A stretch of DNA of 64,000 bases from Shimia ponticola (GCF_007995215.1 NZ_VCDK01000005.1:124001-188000), one strand, 5' to 3'. Numbered from the stretch's first letter, positions 35,504 to 44,989 are shown. The notes: generated by a model from the letters alone, not told the origin. Numbers and translations are program-made.

Positions 35504-38500
35504 CTAGGCCACCAGCCGTTCGGCGTCGCGAAGGTCAACAGAGACCAACTGGCTCACGCCTTGTTCCTGCATGGTCACACCGAACAGCCGATCCATACGG
35601 CTCATGGTCACCGCGTGGTGCGTGATGATTAGGAAACGGGTGTTTGTGCGACGGGTCATCTCGTCCAGCAGATCACAGAAACGCGTCACGTTCGCATCAT
35701 CAAGCGGTGCGTCGACCTCGTCCAACACACAGATCGGTGCCGGGTTGGCAAGGAACACCGCGAAGATCAGGGCAAGTGCTGTCAACGTCTGTTCCCCACC
35801 GGAAAGCAACGACAGGGTAGAGAGCTTTTTGCCAGGCGGTTGGCACATGATCTCAAGACCGGCCTCAAGCGGGTCATCGCTTTCGACAAGAACCAGCTTG
35901 GCCTCACCGCCGCCGAAGAGGTGCGTGAACAGAACCGAGAAGCTGCGGTTCACCTCGTCAAAGGCCGCCAGCAGACGTTCGCGGCCTTCTTTGTTGAGGC
36001 TCGCAATGCCAGTCCGCAAAGCGGAAATCGCGGCTTCAAGGTCTGCTTTTTCCGCTGCGAGGCCATCGCGTTCTTCTGCGACCTCGCGTGCATCCTCTTC
36101 GGCACGCAGGTTCACGGCCCCCAGACTGTCGCGCTGACGGCGCAGGCGCGCGACATCGGCTTCGATCCGATCAGAGGACGGCATGGTCTCTGGATCGACG
36201 TTAAGCTCTGCCAAGAGCTCTTGAGGTGTGACCTCTTGCGCCTCTTCGATGCGTTCGACGGCCAGTGCCACGGTCTCACGGGCAGCATCCATGCGGGCTT
36301 CGGCGCGAGCACGGTCCTCTCGCGCCACACCTGCGGCGCGCTCAGCCTCACGTTCGGCAATGGACGCCTCGCGGAGCGCTGTCTCAGCCGTCGCCAAGGT
36401 GTCTGCCGCGGCCTTGCGACGTGTTTCGGCGTCACCAATGGCGTCGGCCAGTTCAGCCCGCTTTGCAGCGATTTCATCGGGGGCTGCGGTTGCTTCTGCC
36501 AGCGCGACCTCATCCTTGGTCTTACGCTCTGACAGTTCGGCGGCGCGCGCCTCGGCGGTCTCAAGCCGGTGACGCCAGCCGGAGATATCCTTGGTGATTT
36601 CCTGCGAACGCTTGGTCCGCGCATCGCCCACGCGGCGCAACTCATCATGGGCCGCGCGGTGGGTCATCATGGTCATGCGCGCGGCTTCAACCGTGGCTTT
36701 GACGTCCTCAAGTTCTGCGCGGGTGGCTTCGATATCGGGCAGCGCCTTCACGGCGGCCTCGGCCTGAGCAAGCGCGCCGCGTGCTGCCGTCTGCTCTTCT
36801 TCGTGCCGTGTCACAGCCAGCGACAGTGTTTCGACCCGGCCTTCGGCCAATGTCTTCTCGGACTCTGCCTTGCTCATTGCACGCGCAGCTTCGGCGCGGC
36901 GTTGGTCTGCACTGCGCCGAGCGGCGCGGGCGGCCTGATCGGCTTCGGTCGCGGCTTTCAGCTCTTGTGCCGTTCGCTCGTGGCGGGCACGTGCCGTCTC
37001 GACCTTTGCTTCGGCATCAGAAAGATCGGCCTGCAATGCGGTCAGCCGGTTGATCTGTTCCAGACGGATCGCGGCTGCCGAAGGCGCATCCGCCGCCGTG
37101 GCCACGAAGCCATCCCACCGCCACAGGTCCCCTTCGACGGAAACCAGCCGCTGTCCCGGCTGCAAATCACCCTGCAACGCCGCGCCTTGGGCTGCGTCCA
37201 CCACACCGATTTGCGACAGACGGCGACCAAGAGCCGCCGGACCGTTCACGTGCGCATCAAGAGGCGCCGCGCCAGAGGGCAGCGCAGCAACGCCGCTATA
37301 CCCCGGCAAGGTGCGCCAGCCAGACCCGGTCCCGTCAATGACAGCCGCCTTCAGGTCATCAGCCAAGGCTGCGCCCAACGCTTTTTCATAGCCACGCGTC
37401 ACGCTGATTTGGTCCAGAACGGTGCCGCGAGTGCCGGTGTCCCGTTCGACCAACCGTGCAAGCGCCTGAACCTCAGCCTTGATCGCGCTGGCCTCACCGT
37501 CCGCCTCAGAGCGGGCTGCGCGGGCTTCGGATTCAGCCGATTGGGCATCGGTGCGTGCCGCTTCGGCAGTGGCCAGCGCAGCCTCGGACTCGGTCACGGC
37601 GGCCTGCGCATCGCGATCTGCCTCGCTTGCCAACTCAAGCGCCGCAGATGACTGTTCGACCGCCTGCCGGGCCTCGCCCATAGCGTCCTTGGCGCGGGTC
37701 GCTTTTTCAGTCGCGTTTGACAGGGCCTTTTCGCAGTCCTGCGCATAGCGCGCCGCCGACTGGTGACGCGCCACAAGGCGGGCCGTGTCCTCGGTCTTTT
37801 CAGACAGGGTCGCCTCGCGATCTTGAAGAATAGACGCCGAATTGCGGGCCGTTTCGCTGGCAGCTTCGAGGGCTTCAGCATGACCCTCAGATGCCTTGGC
37901 GATTTCCGCAGCTTCCCATTCCAACTGTTCAATGGTCTGGGCCGCGTCGCGGTTCAGCCCCGCCTCTCGCTCAATATCGCGGGCGAGTTGCGCAATACGG
38001 TTTTGAAGAGTTTCGACGGCCTGCCGGGCGTTCGCCTCTTGGTCGGCCAAGGTATCGCGCTGAACCTGCAAACGCTGCAGGATCGCGGCCGCAATCGCCT
38101 CTTCTTCCCGCTTAGGCGGCAGCGCATCTTCGGCTTCCGCGCGCGCCTTGGCGGCTTGACGTGCAGCAGTCTCGGCCTGCGCTGCGCCAGTTGTCTGGTT
38201 ACGCAGAGCCGCCTCTGCGGCAGCGCGCGCCTCATCTGCCTCACGCCAACGGCGATAGAGCAGCAGACCCTCGGCGTGGCGCAACTCACCTCCGATTGTG
38301 CGGTAGCGCTCGGCCTGTTTGGCCTGCCGCGCCAAGGATGCAAGCTGTGCAGTCAGCTGTTCCAGTACATCATCGACGCGGGCCAGGTTTTGCTCGGCCC
38401 CTTTCAGCTTCAACTCGGCCTCATGGCGCCGCTGATAAAGGCCGCTGATGCCAGCCGCCTCTTCCAACACCCGACGGCGCGCCTTTGGCTTGGAGTTGAT

Positions 38501-38986
38501 CAGTTCTGAAATCTGCCCTTGCCGGACCAGAGCGGGCGAATGTGACCCGGTCGAGGCATCGGCAAACAGCATTTGAACGTCACGCGCGCGCACGTCTTTG
38601 GCGTTGGCCTTGTAGGCAGACCCAACATCGCGCGTGATCCGGCGGATCACTTCAAGCTGGTCTTCATCGTTGAAGCCAGCAGGCGCGAGGCGTTCGCCGT
38701 TGTCTATCGTCAGAGATACCTCGGCAAAGTTTCGAGCAGGCCGCGTTGCAGCCCCGGCAAAGATCACATCCTCCATGCCACCGCCACGCATCGCCGTCGG
38801 ACGGTTTTCGCCCATGACCCACCGCAGGGCCTCCAGAAGGTTCGATTTCCCACAGCCGTTCGGCCCAACCACCCCTGTCAGACCATCCGCGATGATCAGG
38901 TCAGTGGGATCCACAAAGCTCTTGAAGCCATTCAGTCGTAGCTTGGAAAACCGCAAGGGCCGTCTCCGATTCCATTGGTCAGGCAT
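35504..38986 (-). CDS. smc: chromosome segregation SMC protein
   Basis: The 1160-residue condensin ATPase compacts and segregates DNA. Walker A GPNGCGKSNLLEALRWV is at about residue 38, the coiled coils run about 170-500 and 640-980, the hinge is about 500-630 (GTVLDQISVTRGYEKALGAA), and the C-terminus has the signature LLSGGEQTLTALALIFAVF with Walker B ICVLDEVDAPLDDAN. Length agrees with alphaproteobacterial SMC. The ScpA/ScpB partners are not in this window. It is divergent from the riboswitch-cobW block. Confidence 0.96.
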   Translation of the reverse strand: MPDQWNRRRPLRFSKLRLNGFKSFVDPTDLIIADGLTGVVGPNGCGKSNLLEALRWVMGENRPTAMRGGGMEDVIFAGAATRPARNFAEVSLTIDNGERLAPAGFNDEDQLEVIRRITRDVGSAYKANAKDVRARDVQMLFADASTGSHSPALVRQGQISELINSKPKARRRVLEEAAGISGLYQRRHEAELKLKGAEQNLARVDDVLEQLTAQLASLARQAKQAERYRTIGGELRHAEGLLLYRRWREADEARAAAEAALRNQTTGAAQAETAARQAAKARAEAEDALPPKREEEAIAAAILQRLQVQRDTLADQEANARQAVETLQNRIAQLARDIEREAGLNRDAAQTIEQLEWEAAEIAKASEGHAEALEAASETARNSASILQDREATLSEKTEDTARLVARHQSAARYAQDCEKALSNATEKATRAKDAMGEARQAVEQSSAALELASEADRDAQAAVTESEAALATAEAARTDAQSAESEARAARSEADGEASAIKAEVQALARLVERDTGTRGTVLDQISVTRGYEKALGAALADDLKAAVIDGTGSGWRTLPGYSGVAALPSGAAPLDAHVNGPAALGRRLSQIGVVDAAQGAALQGDLQPGQRLVSVEGDLWRWDGFVATAADAPSAAAIRLEQINRLTALQADLSDAEAKVETARARHERTAQELKAATEADQAARAARRSADQRRAEAARAMSKAESEKTLAEGRVETLSLAVTRHEEEQTAARGALAQAEAAVKALPDIEATRAELEDVKATVEAARMTMMTHRAAHDELRRVGDARTKRSQEITKDISGWRHRLETAEARAAELSERKTKDEVALAEATAAPDEIAAKRAELADAIGDAETRRKAAADTLATAETALREASIAEREAERAAGVAREDRARAEARMDAARETVALAVERIEEAQEVTPQELLAELNVDPETMPSSDRIEADVARLRRQRDSLGAVNLRAEEDAREVAEERDGLAAEKADLEAAISALRTGIASLNKEGRERLLAAFDEVNRSFSVLFTHLFGGGEAKLVLVESDDPLEAGLEIMCQPPGKKLSTLSLLSGGEQTLTALALIFAVFLANPAPICVLDEVDAPLDDANVTRFCDLLDEMTRRTNTRFLIITHHAVTMSRMDRLFGVTMQEQGVSQLVSVDLRDAERLVA

Positions 38987-39092
38987 CGTGGCCGGGCGAC
39001 TCGGGCTGTGTCAACTGTATGTCGGGGCACCCGCCGGGTTATCCACAAGATATGGGCGGTAGGCATATATCGAAGCTTAGGGGACGTGACTT

Positions 39093-39138
39093 CACGCACC
39101 AATATCCAAGCCTTTGAACGGTGCGTGGAACCACGCAC
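39093..39138. repeat. triplicated CACGCACC motif with 18-bp palindrome upstream of riboswitch
   Basis: CACGCACC (39093-39100), its inverse GGTGCGTG (39120-39127) and again CCACGCAC (39131-39138) lie within 46 bases; the last two form the palindrome GTGCGTGG-AA-CCACGCAC. Centre spacing of about 27 and 11 bases suggests a multi-site regulator binding region for smc and/or the cobW transcript. No known consensus recognised. Confidence 0.4.
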
Positions 39139-39225
39139 GCTCTCAAAGCATAGTCGCTTTGCACCCGGCACCCGTCGCGTCGCATCTTGACCCCCCGCAC
39201 GATTCCGCCGCACATGATCCTCGCA

Positions 39226-39415
39226 CGGTGCTCCACATGGTGATCCATCACCTAGGGGCTGAAATGGGAATGAGGTGACAGGCGACCCAATTCGGGGCCC
39301 CACTCCTCAGCCGCCCCCGCGACTGTAAGCGGTGAGCGCCCGTCATACGCCACTGGGATCAGATCCCCGGGAAGGCGACGACGCGCTACGACCCGCAAGC
39401 CAGGAGACCAGCCGG
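39226..39415 (+). promoter_or_regulatory. cobalamin (adenosylcobalamin) riboswitch
   Basis: The core elements occur in order: CTGAAA, TGGGAATGAGGTG, CCGCCCCCGCGACTGTAAGC, GCCACTG, GGGAAGGCG and the B12 box AAGCCAGGAGACC. They precede cobW, a usual B12-repressed gene. A 6-bp hairpin (39433-39449, CCCGTC/GACGGG) lies between the aptamer and the AGGAG ribosome site at 39452, and may belong to the expression platform. The rest of the 478-base gap from smc (38987-39464) has only the palindrome at 39093. Confidence 0.95.
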
Positions 39416-39464
39416 CAGACGCAACACCAACTCCCGTCGGTGGGACGGGTCAGGAGAACTGATT

Positions 39465-40559
39465 ATGCCAGCCAAGATTCCGGCAACGGTCGTCACGGGC
39501 TTTCTCGGTGCAGGGAAAACTACGCTCATCCGCCATATGCTGCAAAACGCCGAGGGCAAGCGCATCGCGCTGATCATCAACGAGTTCGGCGACTTGGGTG
39601 TGGACGGCGACATCCTCAAGGGCTGCGGGGACGAGACCTGCAAGGAAGAGGACGTGATGGAGCTGTCAAACGGCTGCATCTGTTGTACCGTGGCCGATGA
39701 CTTCATCCCGACAATGGAAAAGCTGCTGGATCGCGACGAGGCCCCCGATCACATCGTGATCGAAACCTCTGGCCTCGCCCTTCCACAACCGTTGGTCCGC
39801 GCCTTCAACTGGCCGGGCATCAGCACGAAGGTCACCGTTGATGGGGTTGTGACTGTGGTGGACGGCAAGGCCGTGAGCGAGGGCCGCTTTGCGCATAACC
39901 TCGATGCGATTGAGGCACAGCGGAAGGCGGATGAGGAACTCGACCACGAAACGCCGCTATCCGAACTGTTCGAAGATCAGGTGGCCTGCGCCGATATGAT
40001 CGTCGTGAACAAGGCGGACCTTTTGGGCACGGATGAGGCCGACACATTGGTCGGCAAGCTCAAGACCGATAGCCGCGATGGCGTTCAAGTCGTGAAAGCC
40101 ACCAAAGGCGCGCTGCCGGTCGGCGTGTTGCTGGGTCAGGGCATCGGCGCGGAAAACGATCTGGACGCTCGCCACGAGGTGCATCACCATCATCATCACG
40201 ATGACGACCACCATCACCACGATGATCATGACCACGAGCATGATCATCATCACGACCATCATCACCACCACGATCATGACCACGACGCCTTCGAGAGCTT
40301 TGTTGTCACGCTGGGCGAAGTTTCTGACCCGGCCGCGTTTTCAGCCAAAGTCGAAGACACGATCCGGGCGCATGACATCCTGCGTCTGAAAGGCTTTCTT
40401 GCCGTTAGCGGAAAACCGATGCGCATGACATTGCAAGCGGTCGGCCCCCGGATCGAAACCTATTACGATGAACGCACCGTGGACCGCACAAGCCGCCTTG
40501 TCGTGATTGGTCAAGCGGGCCTCGACCGCGCCGCGATCGAAGCCGCGCTTGCCGCATAA
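39465..40559 (+). CDS. cobW: CobW-family GTP-binding metallochaperone
   Basis: A 364-residue G3E-family GTPase thought to deliver cobalt to the cobaltochelatase. Walker A GFLGAGKTTLIRHML is at residues 10-24, the metal motif GCICC (the CxCC class) near 69, and Walker B/NKAD in VVNKADLL. A His/Asp-rich stretch of about 40 residues (from about 236) probably binds metal, followed by the CobW C-terminal domain. It is the first gene after the riboswitch, with cobN downstream. The ATG at 39465 follows AGGAG. Confidence 0.95.
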   Translation: MPAKIPATVVTGFLGAGKTTLIRHMLQNAEGKRIALIINEFGDLGVDGDILKGCGDETCKEEDVMELSNGCICCTVADDFIPTMEKLLDRDEAPDHIVIETSGLALPQPLVRAFNWPGISTKVTVDGVVTVVDGKAVSEGRFAHNLDAIEAQRKADEELDHETPLSELFEDQVACADMIVVNKADLLGTDEADTLVGKLKTDSRDGVQVVKATKGALPVGVLLGQGIGAENDLDARHEVHHHHHHDDDHHHHDDHDHEHDHHHDHHHHHDHDHDAFESFVVTLGEVSDPAAFSAKVEDTIRAHDILRLKGFLAVSGKPMRMTLQAVGPRIETYYDERTVDRTSRLVVIGQAGLDRAAIEAALAA

Positions 40560-40570
40560 ATCCAACGCAA

Positions 40571-40589
40571 TCCCGGATCACATCCGGGA
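40571..40589. terminator. 8-bp hairpin after cobW
   Basis: TCCCGGAT-CAC-ATCCGGGA (40571-40589) lies in the 53-base gap between cobW and the GNAT gene. No T run follows, so it may be an mRNA stability or partial attenuation element. Confidence 0.35.
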
Positions 40590-40612
40590 CGCAACCCGCA
40601 AAAGCCCCGGCA

Positions 40613-41062
40613 ATGATCATCGTCGAACCCAACACCCCGACCCACCCGGACGCCGTCCGCCTGCTCGACGCCTCACAGGCCTTGATGCAGGAAATCTTTG
40701 CGGACGAGGAGAACTTTGCGCTGGATCACGCCGCGCTCGCCGCGCCGGACATCCGGTTTTTCACCGCGCGCGACGGGGCAACACTGCTGGGTTGCGGCGC
40801 AATGCAGATCAAAGACGGCTATGGCGAGGTCAAATCCTTTTACGTCTCACCCGCGGCGCGCGGAAAAGGGGTCGGCGCCGCATTGATCCGTCAGATCGAA
40901 GATCAGGCACGGGACGAAGGCCTGTCGGTTCTCAACCTTGAAACGGGCGATGAGCTTGCCGCCGCCTGCCGCCTCTATGAGCGGCACGGGTTCACCCGGT
41001 GCGGGCCGTTTGGCGAATATGAAGACAATGGATCATCTGTCTTCATGACCAAAACACTGTGA
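40613..41062 (+). CDS. GNAT family N-acetyltransferase
   Basis: A 149-residue single-domain acetyltransferase. The acetyl-CoA binding loop is SFYVSPAARGKGVGAALIRQ (motif A, R/Q-x-x-G-x-G/A), and LYERHGFTRCGPFGEY is motif B. Substrate unknown. It follows cobW after 53 bases and probably shares its riboswitch-controlled transcript by position only. The gene on the other side (41064-41246) is convergent, with a 1-base gap. Confidence 0.86.
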   Translation: MIIVEPNTPTHPDAVRLLDASQALMQEIFADEENFALDHAALAAPDIRFFTARDGATLLGCGAMQIKDGYGEVKSFYVSPAARGKGVGAALIRQIEDQARDEGLSVLNLETGDELAAACRLYERHGFTRCGPFGEYEDNGSSVFMTKTL

Positions 41063-41063
41063 C

Positions 41064-41246
41064 TTACTGCCTGAACATCCGAATGAACGGCAGGCCCAAA
41101 AGCGCCTCCCACCAGGACCGGGCACCTTGGATCGGCACATTGAAGTCCTTGGGATGGCCGCGCATTGTCTTGCCCTTCATCGCGTCATCGGCGAACTGGT
41201 CTGCGGGTTTGGCGGGCTCGTCTTTGATATGTGGTGAATGTTTCAT
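41064..41246 (-). CDS. small 60-residue protein, antisense-oriented between GNAT and cobN
   Basis: A short frame, MKHSPHIKDEPAKPADQF at the start and SWWEALLGLPFIRMFRQ at the end. Codon usage is clearly that of a real gene here (third positions mostly G or C) and no competing plus-strand frame shows a product-like sequence. It is Lys/Asp rich at the N-terminus and hydrophobic with aromatic residues at the C-terminus, perhaps membrane-associated. No family recognised. It is separated from cobN (divergent) by 35 bases, and a GTG just upstream is a possible alternative start. Confidence 0.55.
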   Translation of the reverse strand: MKHSPHIKDEPAKPADQFADDAMKGKTMRGHPKDFNVPIQGARSWWEALLGLPFIRMFRQ

Positions 41247-41281
41247 CACCAGTCCAACGACCCAGAGCTAGGAACAGTTCC

Positions 41282-44200
41282 ATGCATCTTCTTGCCGCCA
41301 CGCCAGGCAGTGCCGTTGACGCACAAGAGCCCGTTGACCTGGGTCAGAGCCCTGCTGATGTCGTCGTGATTTCAGCGGCTGATACAGAGCTTGCGGCGCT
41401 GTCGCAGGCCCGATCCGAGATGGCAGATGCGCCAACCCTGCGATTGGCGAACCTGACCCACTTGTCCCACCCATTATCGGTGGACATGCACCTTGAGGCC
41501 TGCGCCTCCAAAAGTCGCCTTGTGATCTGCCGCCTGCTGGGCGGCGCTGGTTACTGGCGCTACGGATTTGAACAATACGCCGCGCATTTGCAGGCGGCGC
41601 GTGTTCCTGTCGCCTTTTTGCCGGGCGACGACAAACCCGACACGGAATTACGCGAACTCAGCACCGTCACGGCAGAGGATTACGACGCGCTCTGGGCCTA
41701 CCTTGTCGAAGGCGGGCCTGAGAACGCCAAACGGTTTCTCACATACACCCGTGCGATACTGGACAGCACGGACAAACCTGCGCCCGCGACGCCACTGCTC
41801 AAGGCCGGCCTCTATTGGCCGGGAATGGAAAACCCCGATATTGCGCGCATTCAGAACGCCTGCGCACCCAACGCGCCGGTTGTGCCATTGATCTTTTACC
41901 GTGCCTTGGTACAGGGCGCGGGGCTGAACCCGATCAATCGGCTGGTGAAATCCCTGACGCGCCGGGGTCTTGCACCGCTTCCGATCTTTGTCGCGTCACT
42001 GAAAGACCCGCTTTCCGTCGCAACGCTGCAAAACTTTTTCGAGACCGCGCCGCCCAGCGTGATACTAAACTGCACCGCCTTTGCCGTTGGCAGCCCGCAT
42101 CAGGGTGATGACGGCCTCGACAACCCCCTGACGATGCCTGCGGCGAACAAAGCCCCCGTGTTTCAGGTCGTCCTCGCCGCCGGATCAGAAGAGGCGTGGC
42201 GAGACGGCACAAACGGCCTCAGCGCGCGCGACATCGCCATGAATGTCGCCCTGCCAGAAGTGGATGGCCGCGTCCTGTCGCGCGCGGTCAGCTTCAAGGA
42301 TGAGGCGTTCTTTGACGAGGCCACCGAATGCCCCATCGCCACCTATCGCGCGGAAGGCACGCGGATTGAGTTTGTCGCCGATCTTGCCGCGAACTGGGCG
42401 CGCTTGCGCAGCACGGCTCCCGCAGACAAACAGGTAGCGCTGATCCTTGCCAACTACCCTAACAAGGACGGTCGCCTCGCAAATGGCGTGGGCCTCGATA
42501 CACCCCAAGCGACCGTGAACATGCTGCATCTGCTGGCGACAAACGGCTATTCCGTCGAAGATGCCCCAGCCAGCAGCGCCGATCTCATGGATCAAATCCT
42601 TGCAGGCCCGACCAACTGGCTCACCGACCGGTCCGACCGCGACGGCGGTGTCACGCTTCCGCTCGACACCTACGAAGGCCACTACAAGAAACTCCCCTAC
42701 GGGGTCCGCCAACAGATCGAAGACCGCTGGGGCGCGCCTGAGGCCGATCCCTTCTATGTTTCTAAAATACTCGCGCCGCAGGCATCCGCCGCAGGCGGAT
42801 TCAAACTCTCGGTCCTGCAGTTTGGAAACGTAACTGTCGGTGTGCAACCGGCGCGCGGCTATAACATTGACCCGACAGAGACCTACCACGATCCCGACCT
42901 TGTCCCACCGCACAACTATCTGGCCTTCTATTTCTGGCTGCGGCACGTGCAGGGCGCGGACGCCATCGTCCATATGGGCAAGCACGGCAATTTGGAGTGG
43001 CTACCGGGCAAAGCGCTCAGCCTGTCGGAAGAGTGCCTTCCCGAGGCTGTCTTTGGCCCAACTCCGCACCTCTACCCGTTCATCGTCAACGACCCCGGCG
43101 AAGGCACGCAGGCCAAGCGGCGCGCGCAGGCAGTTATCATTGACCATCTGACGCCCCCTCTGACCCGCGCGGAAACCTATGGACCGCTCAAGGACCTCGA
43201 AGCGCTCGTCGATGAGTATTACGAGGCCGCTGGCGTGGACCCGCGCCGCATTAAGCATTTGCGGGAACAGATCCTGAGCATGACCGCCGCGACGGGGCTG
43301 GATCGGGATGCCGGGATGGAGGGTACCGACACCGACAGCGATCTCGCCAAACTCGACGCCTATCTGTGCGACCTGAAAGAGGCTCAGATCAGGGACGGAT
43401 TGCATATCTTCGGTACCTCGCCCGAGGGCGTCCAGAGACGCGATCTCGCCATTGCGCTTGCGCGCGTGCCGCGCGGTAAGGGGCAAGGCGGCGATGCGTC
43501 TTTGATCCGGGCTCTGGCAGCCGATTGCGGCGTCGATATCGACCCGCTCGATTGTGACATGGCCGCCCCTTATAATGGGCCGCGGCACAAGTTTCTTGAG
43601 ACCGCCGGATCGGGACCTTGGCGCAGCAATGGCGACACGGTCGAGCGTTTGGAAGACCTCGCGATTCTCGCGGTCCAATGGAAGGACACGCCGAAGCACT
43701 TCACCCACACCGCCCCGGTTCTGGAGGAAATGCACGCCAAACTTATCCCTGCGATCCGTGCCTGCGGTGACGCCGAGGGCACGGGCCTCCTCACCGGTCT
43801 AGCTGGCCAGTTCGTCGCGTCCGGTCCCTCTGGTGCGCCCACGCGTGGACGACCAGATGTTCTGCCCACAGGGCGCAATTTCTTCTCGGTAGATAGTCGC
43901 GCAGTCCCCACACCAACAGCATGGGCTTTAGGGTGGAAATCGGCCAATCTCTTGATCGAAAAACACCTGCAAGATCATGGCGACTGGCCCCGGTCCCTGC
44001 TGCTCTCGGCATGGGGTACAGCCAACATGCGCACCGGCGGAGACGACATTGCGCAATGCCTTGCGCTGATGGGTGTCAAACCCACTTGGGATGCCGCCAA
44101 CCGCCGCGTGACTGGGTTCGAAGTCCTGCCGCAATCCGTTCTTGGACGTCCGCGCGTGGATGTGACCCTGCGCGTCTCGGGCTTCTTTCGTGACGCTTTC

Positions 44201-44986
44201 CCCGGCCTCATCGACCTTGTCGATGCAGCAGCGCGCGCGGTGCAGGCGCTGGACGAACCCGAGGCCGACAACCCGGCGCGCGCCAATCCGGGTGCGCGGG
44301 TCTATGGCTCGAAACCCGGAGCCTATGGCGCGGGGCTTCAGGCGATGATTGATGAACGCTTGTGGAAGGACAAAGACGATCTGGGCCGCGCCTATATCGA
44401 ATGGTCATCCTACGCCTATGGGAACGGCCGCGACGGCGCGCGCGATCAGGCTGGATTTGAAAACAGGCTCGAACGGGCGGAAGCCGTCGTGCAAAACCAA
44501 GACAATCGCGAACACGATATCCTCGACAGCGACGACTATTATCAATTCGAAGGCGGTGCTGCGGCCGCGATCCATGCCATGCAAGGTCGCGACAGGCCGG
44601 TCTATCACAACGACCATTCGCGCCCGGAACGTCCGGTGATCCGCACGCTGGATGATGAGATTGCCCGCGTCGTCCGATCCCGCGTCGTGAACCCCAAGTG
44701 GATCGAAGGCGTCAAACGTCACGGATACAAAGGCGCGTTCGAGCTTGCGGCGACTGTCGATTACATGTTCGCCTTTTCGGCAACGACCGGCGCCGTCAAA
44801 GGCCACCACTTCGACGCCGTCGAGGCGGCTTTCCTTGCCGATGAAGACACCCGTGACTTCATCGCAGAAGCCAACGCCCCAGCGCTGGCCGACATCGCGG
44901 ACCGGCTGCAGGAGGCGATTGACCGGGGACTGTGGGTGCCTCGCAGCAATTCGGCCCGTGCGCGGATTGCCGAGTTCAGCCGATAG
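41282..44986 (+). CDS. cobN: cobaltochelatase subunit CobN
   Basis: The 1234-residue large subunit inserts cobalt into hydrogenobyrinate a,c-diamide with CobS and CobT (not in this window). Family segments include HMGKHGNLEWLPGKALSLS, GEGTQAKRRAQAVIIDHLTP, and LAGQFVASGPSGAPTRGRPD. An interspersed repeat copy lies in frame at 42750-42799 and encodes about 17 residues (FYVSKILAPQASAAGGF), an insertion not expected in the family. I start at ATG 41282 (MHLLAATPG). It continues the cobW region, though the small antisense gene separates them. Confidence 0.95.
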   Translation: MHLLAATPGSAVDAQEPVDLGQSPADVVVISAADTELAALSQARSEMADAPTLRLANLTHLSHPLSVDMHLEACASKSRLVICRLLGGAGYWRYGFEQYAAHLQAARVPVAFLPGDDKPDTELRELSTVTAEDYDALWAYLVEGGPENAKRFLTYTRAILDSTDKPAPATPLLKAGLYWPGMENPDIARIQNACAPNAPVVPLIFYRALVQGAGLNPINRLVKSLTRRGLAPLPIFVASLKDPLSVATLQNFFETAPPSVILNCTAFAVGSPHQGDDGLDNPLTMPAANKAPVFQVVLAAGSEEAWRDGTNGLSARDIAMNVALPEVDGRVLSRAVSFKDEAFFDEATECPIATYRAEGTRIEFVADLAANWARLRSTAPADKQVALILANYPNKDGRLANGVGLDTPQATVNMLHLLATNGYSVEDAPASSADLMDQILAGPTNWLTDRSDRDGGVTLPLDTYEGHYKKLPYGVRQQIEDRWGAPEADPFYVSKILAPQASAAGGFKLSVLQFGNVTVGVQPARGYNIDPTETYHDPDLVPPHNYLAFYFWLRHVQGADAIVHMGKHGNLEWLPGKALSLSEECLPEAVFGPTPHLYPFIVNDPGEGTQAKRRAQAVIIDHLTPPLTRAETYGPLKDLEALVDEYYEAAGVDPRRIKHLREQILSMTAATGLDRDAGMEGTDTDSDLAKLDAYLCDLKEAQIRDGLHIFGTSPEGVQRRDLAIALARVPRGKGQGGDASLIRALAADCGVDIDPLDCDMAAPYNGPRHKFLETAGSGPWRSNGDTVERLEDLAILAVQWKDTPKHFTHTAPVLEEMHAKLIPAIRACGDAEGTGLLTGLAGQFVASGPSGAPTRGRPDVLPTGRNFFSVDSRAVPTPTAWALGWKSANLLIEKHLQDHGDWPRSLLLSAWGTANMRTGGDDIAQCLALMGVKPTWDAANRRVTGFEVLPQSVLGRPRVDVTLRVSGFFRDAFPGLIDLVDAAARAVQALDEPEADNPARANPGARVYGSKPGAYGAGLQAMIDERLWKDKDDLGRAYIEWSSYAYGNGRDGARDQAGFENRLERAEAVVQNQDNREHDILDSDDYYQFEGGAAAAIHAMQGRDRPVYHNDHSRPERPVIRTLDDEIARVVRSRVVNPKWIEGVKRHGYKGAFELAATVDYMFAFSATTGAVKGHHFDAVEAAFLADEDTRDFIAEANAPALADIADRLQEAIDRGLWVPRSNSARARIAEFSR
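42750..42799 (+). repeat. interspersed hairpin repeat, copy E, in frame inside cobN
   Basis: CCTTCTATGTTTCTAAAATA (42750-42769) continues CTCGCGCCGCAGGCATCCGCC then GCAGGCGGAT; ATCCGCC-GCA-GGCGGAT forms the hairpin. The head matches copy A with one mismatch in 22. The length does not disturb the cobN frame. Confidence 0.75.
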
Positions 44987-44989
44987 CCG

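Noticed and set aside
40174-40290. Possible tandem DNA repeat at the CobW His-rich stretch
   Set aside because: It is a low-complexity CAT/CAC/GAT/GAC coding run expected for a metal-binding His/Asp tract; units are irregular, so no separate repeat or CRISPR is called.
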